Shown: piece after piece, positions 27,866-36,706 of the stretch
How positions within the stretch are numbered: position 1 is the first letter of the stretch
Layout of the letters: the number at the start of each line of letters is the position of its first letter
Assembly: GCA_034521225.1 (NCBI GenBank)
Contig: JAXHMR010000029.1
Span: forward strand, 1-64,000
DNA from: Woeseia sp034521225
GTDB taxonomy: Bacteria; Pseudomonadota; Gammaproteobacteria; Steroidobacterales; Woeseiaceae
DNA length: 64,000 nucleotides
Reading direction: 5' to 3'
The notes under the pieces: generated by a model
Database searches by the model: none
The model's input: only the letters and a program-made list of their open reading frames with translations
What the model was told of the DNA's origin: nothing
Program-made: the position numbers and the translations under genes

Positions 27866-28711
27866 TTAGTTTTTCGTCGGCAGGACCAGGATGTTGCAGT
27901 ACAGGTTGTCGATAAGCCTGTCAGTACTACTCCACCTTGGCTTCAGCCACCGGGCTGGCCAACCCTGGCGATAACCACGAGATCCGCCTCCACCTCCCGG
28001 GCGCTGGCTGCGATGAACGTCCGCGGGCTTGCCGTGTCCGGCCTTCACCTGGTTTCGCGGCAGGCCGCAGCGGTCGGCAAACCTCTGCCTGTCCGGATAA
28101 TGCTCACCCTGGTACGCGGCGACGACATGCAGCTTGGCGTCAAGATTGTTCGCGATCATCCGCCCCGTCTCCAGCAAGCGGTCATTCGCTGCTTCGTAGG
28201 CATCCGTGCCCGGCTCGTACTTGACCGCCACGAGAATGGTCTTGATCTTGCGGCGCGCGTAAGACTTGACGAGCAACAATGGGCAACCCGCGTTGCGCAC
28301 AAGGCGCCAGTCGGACGTCTCCCGAATCCGGCGAGTGAGGCGGGAATGGTCGGTCATGTTCTTGATAGCCAGCATGCAGGACTGGCGGCCGACAGCCTCC
28401 GTGATAGCCTCCCGCCAGTTCGGGTGAATCTCCACTTCCGTGTCGACCTCGATTCCCAGCGAGCGGGAATGGGAAGCCAGCCGCCCGACCCAACTCTCGA
28501 TGCGAGACTGCTCTTCCTTGCGAGCAACCTTCTCGTCCATCCCCGCCGGCTTGCGAACGGCGCTCTCCGCAATGCAGGCGTAAATATGCAGCGCTGTGTC
28601 CGAAGCGCCGGACGCAACGGCATCCTTGGCGATGGTTTCGCCCATCACCAGCGACGGCTGGTTCATGGTCGTGGGATCGAGAATTACGAAAATCTTCCGG
28701 GTATCAGCCAT
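27866..28711 (-). CDS. Tandem-domain universal stress protein
   Basis: I chose the ATG at 28711 (MADTRKIFVILDPTTMNQ), which sits after GGAAGGTGGA. The protein has two Usp domains. The first includes WRLVRNAGCPLLLVKSYARR, the second starts KIKTILVAVKYEP. Sense in the last 60 residues alternates frames near 28010, 27950 and 27930, recovering ASAREVEADLVVIARVG and then DNLYCNILVLPTK, so indels are likely there. Such proteins of about 280 residues, like UspE, are soluble and help cells survive starvation or oxidative stress; their biochemical action is not settled. A strong T-run hairpin follows the gene. The rightward TRAP unit diverges upstream. Confidence 0.8.
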   Translation of the reverse strand: MADTRKIFVILDPTTMNQPSLVMGETIAKDAVASGASDTALHIYACIAESAVRKPAGMDEKVARKEEQSRIESWVGRLASHSRSLGIEVDTEVEIHPNWREAITEAVGRQSCMLAIKNMTDHSRLTRRIRETSDWRLVRNAGCPLLLVKSYARRKIKTILVAVKYEPGTDAYEAANDRLLETGRMIANNLDAKLHVVAAYQGEHYPDRQRFADRCGLPRNQVKAGHGKPADVHRSQRPGGGGGSRGYRQGWPARWLKPRWSSTDRLIDNLYCNILVLPTKN

Positions 28712-28869
28712 TTCCACCTTCCGCCAAAATCAAAGAAGTCAGGCGGCAAGGATATCAGACTGGGTTCGGGGATACCGGTCTCGTCTTGGGATCCTCCAGG
28801 CGCACATCGCGCCAGCGATGTCTTTTAGTATATCTTTCTGTGCATGCGATTCAGAAAAACAATAAAATC

Positions 28870-29863
28870 ATGAGGCTGTGCGCGCCGCTGCTTGCGCTCA
28901 CGTTGCTGCTCGCCGCCTGTTCCGGCGAAATGACCTCGCACCGGCCCTACGTCCTGGCAACGGCGACCGTCGGCGGCACTTACTACCCCGTCGGTGTCGC
29001 GCTTGCGACAATTACCAAGGCCGAACTGACGGCAGAGCACGACATCTCGCTATCCGCGATCAGCTCCGCGGGCTCACTCGAAAACCTCAAACTCCTCCGC
29101 GACAACCAGGCGCAGTTCGCGCTGTTGCAGGGAGTGTTCGCTGCCTGGGCGTGGGCCGGCGACGGCCCCGTACGAAGGCCGCAGACGCACTTAAGAAGCA
29201 TCAGCGCATTGTGGTACAACGCGGAGCATTTCGCGCTGCGGACTTCGCTTGTCCAGAATGGCACGCTGATGGATCTCAATGGCCTCGACGGTCATCGGTT
29301 TGTGCTCGGCGCACGAAACTCCGGCGCGGAGCACAGCGGCGCCTACATCCTCGATCGCCTCGGCATCGACTTCCGCGAGAAGTTTGACCTTGCGTACATG
29401 GGCTACGGCGCAACTGCCGATGCCATCCAGGACGGCAACATCGTCGGCATGAACATCCCGGCCGGCGTCCCCGTCAGCGCCATCACGCGCGCGTATGCAA
29501 TGCTGGGCGAAGACATCACCGTGCTCGGCGTCACGGAAGAAGAACTGGCGCGCGTCAACAGCCGCTACCCACTGTGGGACTTCTACGATATTCCCGCGGA
29601 AAGCTACCCGAACCAAACGCAAACAATCCGGACCATCGGCCATCCGAACGTACTCGCCGTCCGCGAGGATGTGCCCGAAGAGGCCGTCTACCAGATTACG
29701 CGTGCCCTGTGGGACAAGCTTTCGGCGCTGCAGCAAATTCACCGCGCCACGCGCGACATGAAGCTTCGGCTCGCACTAAAGGGCGTCGCCGTGCCGCTGC
29801 ATCCCGGTGCGGCGCGTTCTACAGTGAACAGGCCTCGATACCGCCGAGCTGACGCCGCCATGA
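28870..29863 (+). CDS. TAXI-type TRAP transporter solute-binding lipoprotein
   Basis: The start is ATG 28870 (MRLCAPLLALTLLLAACSG), a lipoprotein signal with the lipobox Cys at residue 17. TAXI-family features follow: VLATATVGGTYYPVGVALAT, SSAGSLENLKLLRDNQAQFA, RFVLGARNSGAEHSGAYIL, GYGATADAIQDGNIVG and the C-terminal EAVYQITRALWD. The receptor captures a small carboxylate, often glutamate-like or a dicarboxylate, outside the inner membrane and hands it to the permease. As written, the frame runs on into the next gene. Restoring one T and one G near 29818 and 29832 gives a natural end LDTAELTPP with TGA at 29863, overlapping the permease ATG. The ligand is not predictable here. Confidence 0.88.
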
Positions 29864-31866
29864 ACACCCGCGCGCTACGCTGGTTCGCGTTTCTGTTCGG
29901 CGTGTTTCACTTCTATACCAACGTGTTCGCCACGCTGTCGGAGCTTTGGTTCTCGGCAATCCACTTTGCCGGCTTCGGCGTCTTGTGCGCGCTGCATTTT
30001 CACTCGGCAGATGTGTCTGAGCCGGTGTCCAGGCCTCGTCACATTTCCCGCATCGCGCTCGCGTTTCTGTCGGTTGCCGTCGCTGCCTACCTGATCCTTT
30101 TCGAGAACGCACTCTACGCGAGGGAAACCGAATTCATCCTGTGGGACTACATCATGGCGGGCACCGCGATCCTGCTGGCGATGGAGTTCACGCGCCGCAC
30201 CAGCGGCTGGTTCATGCCGGTGCTGGTCGCCGTCAGCCTGTCGTACATGCTGTTCCTCGGCAAGTACGTTGCGGGCGTGTTCTCGTTTCCGGGCCTTAGT
30301 CTGGAGACCGTGCTGTACCGCAGTTACTTCAGCAGCACCGGCATGTTCGGTTTCGTCGCGAACATCTCGGCGACCTACATCGTCATGTTCATCCTGTTCG
30401 GTGCGTTCCTGCTGAAATCCGGCGCCGGCGATTTCATTATCCGGCTCGCGCAGGCTATTGCCGGGCGGTTTACCGGTGGTGCCGGCATGGTGGCCGTGGT
30501 CGGGTCCGGGTTGATGGGTTCGGTGACCGGCTCGGCCGTCGCCAATACGGTCTCGACCGGCGCCATCACGATTCCGATGATGAAGCGCGCCGGATTCCGG
30601 CCGCAGTTCGCGGCGGCCGTCGAAGCGTCGGCCTCGACCGGCGGGCAGCTGATGCCGCCGGTCATGGGTGCCGGCGCGTTCGTCATGGCAAGTTACACGC
30701 AGATTCCGTACGCACAGATCATAGCTGTATCGGTGCTGCCGGCGCTGCTGTACCTCCTGACCGTCATGTTCTTTATTCGCGGTGAGGCGATCAAGCACGG
30801 CGTGCGTGCACCGGATGAGGTCGATGCACCGCGGGTTGCACAAATAGTAAAGGAGGGCTGGCACTTCATCATTCCGCTGGCCGTGCTGGTGGGTTCGCTG
30901 GCGGGTGGGCTCACGCCGATACGCTCGGTGACGTTCGCGATCGCCGCTGTGGTTGCCTCGTCATGGCTGTCGTCTACACCGATGACCGTATCGCGATGCT
31001 TTGACGCCGTCGTAGATGCGATGCGCACGATGACCGGCACCGCCGTGCTGCTGGTGGCCGTTGGACTCGTCATCAATGTCGTCACAACGACTGGCATCGG
31101 CAACGCGTTCTCATTGATGATCGTCGAGTGGGCAAACGGCAATCTCGTCGCGACGTTGTTGCTCATTGCGCTCGCGTCGCTGATTCTCGGCATGGGCCTG
31201 CCCGTTACGGCTGCATACGTCGTGCTGGCAACGCTGGCGGCGCCGATGCTGTTCGACCTGATCAGCCACGATGCGCTCTTGCGTGCGATGCGAGCACCCG
31301 ACTTGCCGGAAAGCGTGACGGCGACGGTCGACCTGTTCGGCGGCAACCCTGCCGTGGCCGCACAGGAAATGCCGCTGCAGATGAAACGCATCGTCATGGA
31401 GCAGCTGCTCGACCCGGCGCTACTGACAACGATGCTGCTGACGGCGCACCTCGTCATTTTCTGGCTGTCGCAGGACAGCAACGTCACGCCGCCCGTGTGC
31501 CTTGCGGCCTTCGCCGCGGCTGGCATCGCCGGCACTCGCCCGATGCCGACCGGCCTGACGACGTGGAAGTTGTCGAAGGGGCTCTACCTGGTGCCGCTGT
31601 TATTCGTTTACTCGCCGCTGATTACCGGCAGCTGGTCCGAGAGGCTGCAAGTGTTTGCGTGGGCCTGTCTCGGGCTCTATGCGCTATGCGGACTGCTGCA
31701 ATGGCATCTCGAAAAGCCGCTGACGCTTTGCACGGCGCCGCTGCTGGCGCTGAGCGCGGGCCTGTTGTTGTGGGCGCCGCTGCACGTCGGGTGGCACGCG
31801 GCCGGCGCGCTGCTGCTGGCGGGAATCGTGTTTTGGGGTGGCGGCAAGAGGTTGCCAGGCATTTAA
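29860..31866 (+). CDS. TRAP transporter fused small/large permease subunit
   Basis: The start ATG at 29860 overlaps the restored TGA of the receptor gene (ATGA). The 668-residue protein has the fused layout typical of TAXI systems: about four N-terminal helices (WFAFLFGVFHFYTNVFATL on), then twelve helices of the DctM type. Marker stretches are GSGLMGSVTGSAVANTVSTG, EASASTGGQLMPPVMGAGAF and LGMGLPVTAAYVVLATLAAP, matching the substrate-pathway hairpins of the family. It moves the receptor's substrate inward, driven by a sodium or proton gradient. The final 150 residues add further helices. Downstream the gene runs into a repeat array at 31909. Confidence 0.9.
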   Translation: MNTRALRWFAFLFGVFHFYTNVFATLSELWFSAIHFAGFGVLCALHFHSADVSEPVSRPRHISRIALAFLSVAVAAYLILFENALYARETEFILWDYIMAGTAILLAMEFTRRTSGWFMPVLVAVSLSYMLFLGKYVAGVFSFPGLSLETVLYRSYFSSTGMFGFVANISATYIVMFILFGAFLLKSGAGDFIIRLAQAIAGRFTGGAGMVAVVGSGLMGSVTGSAVANTVSTGAITIPMMKRAGFRPQFAAAVEASASTGGQLMPPVMGAGAFVMASYTQIPYAQIIAVSVLPALLYLLTVMFFIRGEAIKHGVRAPDEVDAPRVAQIVKEGWHFIIPLAVLVGSLAGGLTPIRSVTFAIAAVVASSWLSSTPMTVSRCFDAVVDAMRTMTGTAVLLVAVGLVINVVTTTGIGNAFSLMIVEWANGNLVATLLLIALASLILGMGLPVTAAYVVLATLAAPMLFDLISHDALLRAMRAPDLPESVTATVDLFGGNPAVAAQEMPLQMKRIVMEQLLDPALLTTMLLTAHLVIFWLSQDSNVTPPVCLAAFAAAGIAGTRPMPTGLTTWKLSKGLYLVPLLFVYSPLITGSWSERLQVFAWACLGLYALCGLLQWHLEKPLTLCTAPLLALSAGLLLWAPLHVGWHAAGALLLAGIVFWGGGKRLPGI

Positions 31867-31908
31867 GTTTCGCGCGGACCGCAATACCCGTCGTCTCACG
31901 GCGTGCAA

Positions 31909-32145
31909 CAACTCACGTCATCGCGAAGCGTACAGCAACCCACGTCATCGCGAGGTGTGCAACAACTCACGTCATTGCGAGGCGTGCAGCAACTCACGTC
32001 ATCGCGAGGCGCGCAGCAACTCACGTCATCGCGAGGCGCGCAGCAACCCTCGTCATCGCGAGGCGCGCAGCGCCGTGGCGATCTCGCACAGGCTCTGCCA
32101 ATCGGAACCAGATTGCCACGCCCTTCGGGCTCGCAATGACCATGA
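31909..32145. repeat. Six-copy 27-bp tandem array plus REP-like element
   Basis: Six near-identical 27-bp units run from 31909 to 32070. Each has the form CAACTCACGTCATCGCGAGG followed by CGCGCAG, with a few changes in the outer copies. The array joins a half element (GTGGCGATCTCGC) and, at about 32110-32140, a complementary arm ATTGCCACGCCCTTCGGGCT followed by CGCAATGAC. Related elements lie at 38979-39127 and 48819-49110. It fills the gap between two convergent genes and is not coding. Confidence 0.85.
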
Positions 32146-32169
32146 TGACCGGCAATTCATTTAACCGCT

Positions 32170-32850
32170 TTATAGTCGATCCGACCCGACTTCATTCTCC
32201 TCGGCAACCTGCCCCGCTTTGCGCCGCGATTGCAGCCAGCGAAACAACAGCCACAGCGCAATGAACCCGGCCGCGGCAACCCATATCAGGGTCGTATCCT
32301 GTTGTCTGGCCGCGCCGGTTATCGCGACGAAGGGAACACTGAACAGCATCTGGATCGGCCATGCGACCAGCAGGTATTGCCAAAGCGAAAGCTGCCCGGC
32401 GGCCAGCAATACGTTCTTCACCATGTATGGAAGCACCGGCACGGCAACCAGGCTTACGGCCCATGTAATCTGCTGGCTGCGATTCAGCGCGGGCACGGAG
32501 TAACCGCGCCGGTCAACGAGGCGCTTCAACCGTTCGCGAAAGTACGAATGCATTAACCAGAAGCAGATCAGCTGTTGCAGCAGCATGGCGGCACCGATCG
32601 CGACGAGCCCGCCGGCAATACCGAACTTGGCGCCGGCCATCAGGCAGAACGCGGTGATCGGCAGGCCGAGCAATGGCAGAATCAATAACGACAGCAGGAA
32701 CAGCCCCACGTTGCTGTCAGGTGCCAGGAAAAACGCTTTGGTCGCGGTAAGAACATCCCCGTCCAGTCCGTAGACATACCACGCAGCGGCGGCGGCCAGC
32801 AGCACCAGGAGAAACAGGCGGCCGGACCATGCGGTTACGGAATTATTCAT
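32170..32850 (-). CDS. VTT/DedA-like integral membrane protein
   Basis: 226 residues with about six hydrophobic segments. The core matches the VTT (TVP38/TMEM64/DedA) pattern: LFLLSLLILPLLGLPITAFC followed by MAGAKFGIAGGLVA, a re-entrant-loop region, then AVPVLPYMVKNVLLAAGQLS and LVAWPIQMLFSVPFVAITG. Family members scramble or transport lipids, such as undecaprenyl phosphate, across the inner membrane. The ATG overlaps the stop of the glycosyltransferase by eight bases (ATGAATAA), so it is translated with it. With a glycosidase and a glycosyltransferase upstream, a role in a lipid-linked sugar or glycolipid is a reasonable guess. Confidence 0.75.
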   Translation of the reverse strand: MNNSVTAWSGRLFLLVLLAAAAAWYVYGLDGDVLTATKAFFLAPDSNVGLFLLSLLILPLLGLPITAFCLMAGAKFGIAGGLVAIGAAMLLQQLICFWLMHSYFRERLKRLVDRRGYSVPALNRSQQITWAVSLVAVPVLPYMVKNVLLAAGQLSLWQYLLVAWPIQMLFSVPFVAITGAARQQDTTLIWVAAAGFIALWLLFRWLQSRRKAGQVAEENEVGSDRL

Positions 32851-34105
32851 CAGGACCCGTCAGTGCATCGTAGGCGGCCGATGTCTTCCCGCCGATCAGT
32901 TCCCACTCGGCCTTCATACTGGCGAGCAACGCATCGAACCGCTGCCTCTTGGCGTACTCCTTCACGTGGCCGGCGATACGCCGCTCGTAAATATCCTGCC
33001 ATACGTTCCGCGATGCGTCCACGCGCATACTCTTGCGCGGTTGCCTCGACGCCCGCATCGAGGTCATCGCGCTCGAGAACCGCGATCACCGCGTCGGCGA
33101 ATGCCTCGCTGTCCGTCGTCGCGTCGAGCAGCCGGCCGTTGCTGTCGTTGACCACTTCGCGCGCGCCGGGGGCGTCCAGTGCAACGACCGGTGTACCGGC
33201 CGCCATGGCCTCCGTCAGCACCATGCCCTGGGTTTCCGTCTCTGATGCGAAGAGAAAGCAGTCCATCGCGGCAAACACATCGATCAGCCGTTGCCCATCG
33301 CAATTGCCGAGAAAAAAACTCTGTCGGAAACGCCGGCACGTTCAAACGCCTCCTCCATTTCTTCCTGGCCCGGACCCTTGCCTGCAACAATGAAATGGCT
33401 GTCGGGCAGCCGGCGGAGGACGTGCACGGCGCTTTCAGCCACGAAGCCCAGGTTTTTTTCCTCGGCAAGGCGGCCAACGTGCCCGATTACAGGACAGCGA
33501 TAAGGCAACCCCAGCTCTTGCGGAATTGCATGGCGATCACGTGTGGAAAACTTCTTCACATCGACGCCCGTCGGAACCACTTCGACGGGTACCGTCACGC
33601 CGCGCGAGCGGACCAGTTCCGCGATGCTTTCACTGGGCGCTATGACACCGTCGCCGAGATTCGCGTATTCAGTAGCCAGGTTGGCGGCAAATTCCTGCAT
33701 GCGGGCCGATTCACTGGAGACGTAGTGGGTGTACATCTCGTAACGGGTATGGTGCGTGAAAAGGAGCGGTACGTCGTACCGGCGCGCGACGCGCACCGCG
33801 GTATCGCCAAGCAGGAAGGGATGATGGCTGTGCACGAGCTCGAAATTCAGCTCGTCAAGAACGTTGTTCAGGGCAACGGGCGCCGGCACACTTGCCGAGA
33901 AATCACTGCCGTTAAAATTTTGTATCGCAGGTACGCGGACAACGTGATCGACGATCTTGAAAACTTGGTCGGCTTTCTCGAACGTGGGAGCGATGACAGT
34001 GACGTCATGTCCCAGCGAGCGCAGGTCCGCGGCCAAGGCACTGACCGAGCGCGCCACGCCGCCGACATGAGGCAGATAGGTATTCGTGAACATGCCGATG
34101 CGCAT
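32843..34105 (-). CDS. Family 4 (GT-B) glycosyltransferase, frameshifted
   Basis: The start is ATG 34105 (MRIGMFTNTYLPHVGGVARS), the classic GT4 N-terminus. Other landmarks are LVHSHHPFLLGDTAVR, VVPTGVDVKKF, IGHVGRLAEEKNL, and the nucleotide-sugar-binding E-x7-E in FASETETQGMVLTEAMAAG. Two frameshifts, near 33290 and 33060, split the chain; the last part (WQDIYERRIAGHVKEYAKRQ) ends at TAA 32843. The corrected length is about 420 residues. The closest described relatives add glucose or mannose to lipids or trehalose, but the acceptor is unknown. It lies between a six-hairpin glycosidase and a VTT membrane protein, with overlaps on both sides or nearly so, so the three form an operon. Confidence 0.82.
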
Positions 34106-34109
34106 AAGG

Positions 34110-36339
34110 TTAGCTCGTAACCAGTGCCTGCCGCGGTTCCGCGGCGGTCCAGGTGGAACCTGCGGTAGCCAGGCACGTCCACTGTCATTCGCGGCGGGTC
34201 ACCGAACCACTGGCCTTCCACCGAAATCTGCCTCGGGGACTCGCTGATAGCAACGCTGACGGCGCCGAATGGTGTCAGCGTCGGACCGAAGTGCAGCGCT
34301 TCATCTTTTTCCAGCCAGCGCGGCAGGATACCTGTGCCGATAACCAGGTGGTCCCCTTCTTCACGCACGAACAGGTTTCGTATCATCATCAGCCACTCCG
34401 CGGCCGCCCAGCCATGCTGGCCATCGCCCATGCAGCCGCCGCCTGTGCGGGGGTGAACGGCTTCCGGCCACTGCCCGGTGCTGCTCGCCAGCGCTGCAAC
34501 GCGATCCAACAGATCACGGTAGCGTGGATCGCCGTGCCGCAGCAGTGTCTGCGCGATATCGAGTGTCAGGTAGATATTCTGGCCGGAGTGGATCATATCC
34601 TGAAAAAATGCACCGTCATGGAAGCAATGTTGCATCAGGTGCTCGCAGGTGCTCAACAGCGCGCTGTCGCCTTGTGCCACGAGCTGTAAAGGATAGTCCG
34701 CCACCATCGATCCGATGGCGCCGGAATCGAGGCGCCGGTACGGTGAGGCCGGGATGCCACCTTTGCGACGCCGTGGGGGTATGGCATCGAGGCTGCGCGC
34801 GATGGCCTCTGCCATTGTTGCGGCTTCCTGCCGGCAGTAGTCCGCGGTGCTGCTGTCGCCATGCCGCTGGAAAATCTGTTCTGCACCTTGCAAGCCGGCA
34901 ACCGCCCAGTAGTCATCCCAGTAGTAGTAATCATTGGGACCGAAATGCTCGGCGCTGAAGCCCGCCGGCAACAGGCCGTCGTGCGGCGTACCGGGTGCAC
35001 GCACCCGTTTTTGCCGAAACCAGCGGACAGCTCTTGCCAGCGACTTGAGCAGGCCTCCATCGAGCCGTTCGCCCGTCAGTAGTTCGTAGCGATTGCATAT
35101 CCACAGCACCTGGCCGTTCGAATCCCATTCACCTTCCTGTGACTGGAAGTAACCATCGCGTTTCTGCTGGGCGATAAACGTCGGAAAGGCGCGGGCAACC
35201 CGGTCCGGAAGGTTGACCGCCAGCAACGCATTCATCATCAGGCATGCATCGCGAAACCAGAAGCGCTTGTACGTGTACGGTCCGGGTACGATCTCCCCGG
35301 CGGATAGCAGTGTCGTCGTGCGCAATGCCGCATCGTAAAGAAACTGGTATAGCGCATCCGGCACTGACAGGCTTGCGGCCGGTCCCAGCACCTGTCCCCA
35401 GCTGTTTGTTCCGATGGTAGCGCGCTCGCGTTCGGCCTCTGCCGCAAGCGGTACGCTGACGCGCACCGTTCGGTGCCCCGACTCCAGGTCGAACTGCACG
35501 GCCGCGGTCAGCATCCCCACCTCGCAACTCGCGTCAAGCGCCGCATCGTCGTCCAGATGGTGCAGGACGTCGCCGCGCTCATACTCCGAAAAATGCACGG
35601 CGCCCGGTTCGTCACTAAAGCCGATTTCGGCGTTCTCGTTCACCGTCAGGCAACGGTCCGTAAAGCTCGCCGACTCGACAAACTGAATACCCTCGGGGTT
35701 GTACGGACGCACGGCAACGACGAGTTGTGCGGCCTGCTCCGATTGCGCGGTCAGCTCGACCTGGAGTTCCGGCTGACCAGCATTGAACCGGACAGCGGCC
35801 CGGCTATTGAGCACCATGCCGCCTGCGCTTGCCTTCGTTACAACTGCCAGTTCGTCATCCATCGCAAGCGTCTGCTCAACCCGTTCGAGTTTTGACGGCA
35901 ACAGGCGTGTGCCGTCGCTGCCGATGAGCCAGAAGTCCAGCGACCAGCCATCGTATAAAGGTGTCACCAGCCCGCGCGGATCGACGATGGGATAGACGGC
36001 GAAGTCGGGCTGCGCAGTCGCCGTCCAGTTGCGGTGCGTCAGGTTGACGTGACTGAAAGAAAACGCGCGCGGCACGAAACTGGGGCTCGCCGGATTGAAC
36101 CGGCATTCGACCCAGTACGGCCAGACCCAGTCGAGATTGGTCTGGATTGCACGGGTGTTCAGCAAGCCGCGCGCATGGAAGCTGACACCGGCACGCAGCA
36201 GTTCTATCGGTTCGGCAACATCAGAAGGTTGCGAAAAACGCCGCATGCGGGCGAGGAACAGCAGCGGGTCAATGAACCCGTAGCGGTGGGCGGCGCGCTG
36301 CAGAAGCATGCGCCAGGGAAGTAGCTTCGAAAACCTCAT
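34110..36339 (-). CDS. Six-hairpin (alpha/alpha)6 glycosidase, probable amylo-glucosidase-like
   Basis: About 743 residues. It has no signal peptide (MRFSKLLPWRMLLQRAAHRY), so it is cytoplasmic. An N-terminal beta domain runs to about 320, followed by a helical toroid with RFWFRDACLMMNALLAVNLP, SQEGEWDSNGQVLWICNRY, DYYYWDDYWAVAGLQ and WPEAVHPRTGGGCMGDGQHG. The Trp/Asp/Glu-rich turns are those of GH15/GH63/GH37-type clan-G glycosidases. The C-terminal frame runs past the natural end; a one-base change near 34150 gives a stop at 34110, five bases before the glycosyltransferase ATG. It is the first gene of the three-gene unit. I cannot name the substrate; an alpha-glucan or the product of the neighbouring glycosyltransferase is plausible. 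Confidence 0.65.
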
Positions 36340-36706
36340 AGTCGTTCCGGTAGCGGAATGGTCTGCTGAAGCAAGCCAGGAGACCGTGCGCCGGATGCAG
36401 TCAATCGGGTTGGATGCCGAGGCTCGAGGCAGTCTCTCGTAGCGCTGCTGACTCCCCGACGGTGAGGTATTGCGGGGGGCGTGTCAACCGGGGTGGGGCT
36501 GAGTGCCGTTGTGTCCGGGCAAAGGCGCCGGGGGATCGGCGTGGCGGATGTGCGCTGTGCCTGGTCATTGCGGCCGGGCGTCAGGACCCGAGCTCGCCTT
36601 CAAAGCCGGTTTCGTCCCTGTGGCCAATTGTGCGTTACGGGAATCTCAATTAAAGTGACCAAAACAACAATTAAACCAGCAACAAGGCTGGCTTGGGGAG
36701 AGGCAA
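36340..36706. other. Divergent intergenic region, no gene seen
   Basis: These 367 bases separate the leftward glycosidase operon from the rightward FAD oxidoreductase, so they should hold both promoters. I find no convincing coding frame. A small hairpin (CCAGC, then AACAAG, then GCTGG) lies at about 36676-36691, just ahead of the GGGGAGAGG ribosome site of the oxidoreductase. The AT-rich stretch at 36640-36675 is the best promoter candidate. Confidence 0.5.

Noticed and set aside
28786..31866. A single 1,026-residue protein joining a TAXI receptor to a TRAP permease.
   Set aside because: Two one-base corrections give a natural receptor C-terminus and an ATGA overlap, so I list two genes.
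31909..32070. A CRISPR array, because of short direct repeats of constant length.
   Set aside because: The repeats are head to tail with no spacers, no cas genes are near, and the unit matches dispersed REP-like elements.
31128..32264. A 378-residue rightward frame with VIARRAATH repeats.
   Set aside because: It is out of frame with the TRAP permease and then translates the noncoding repeat array.
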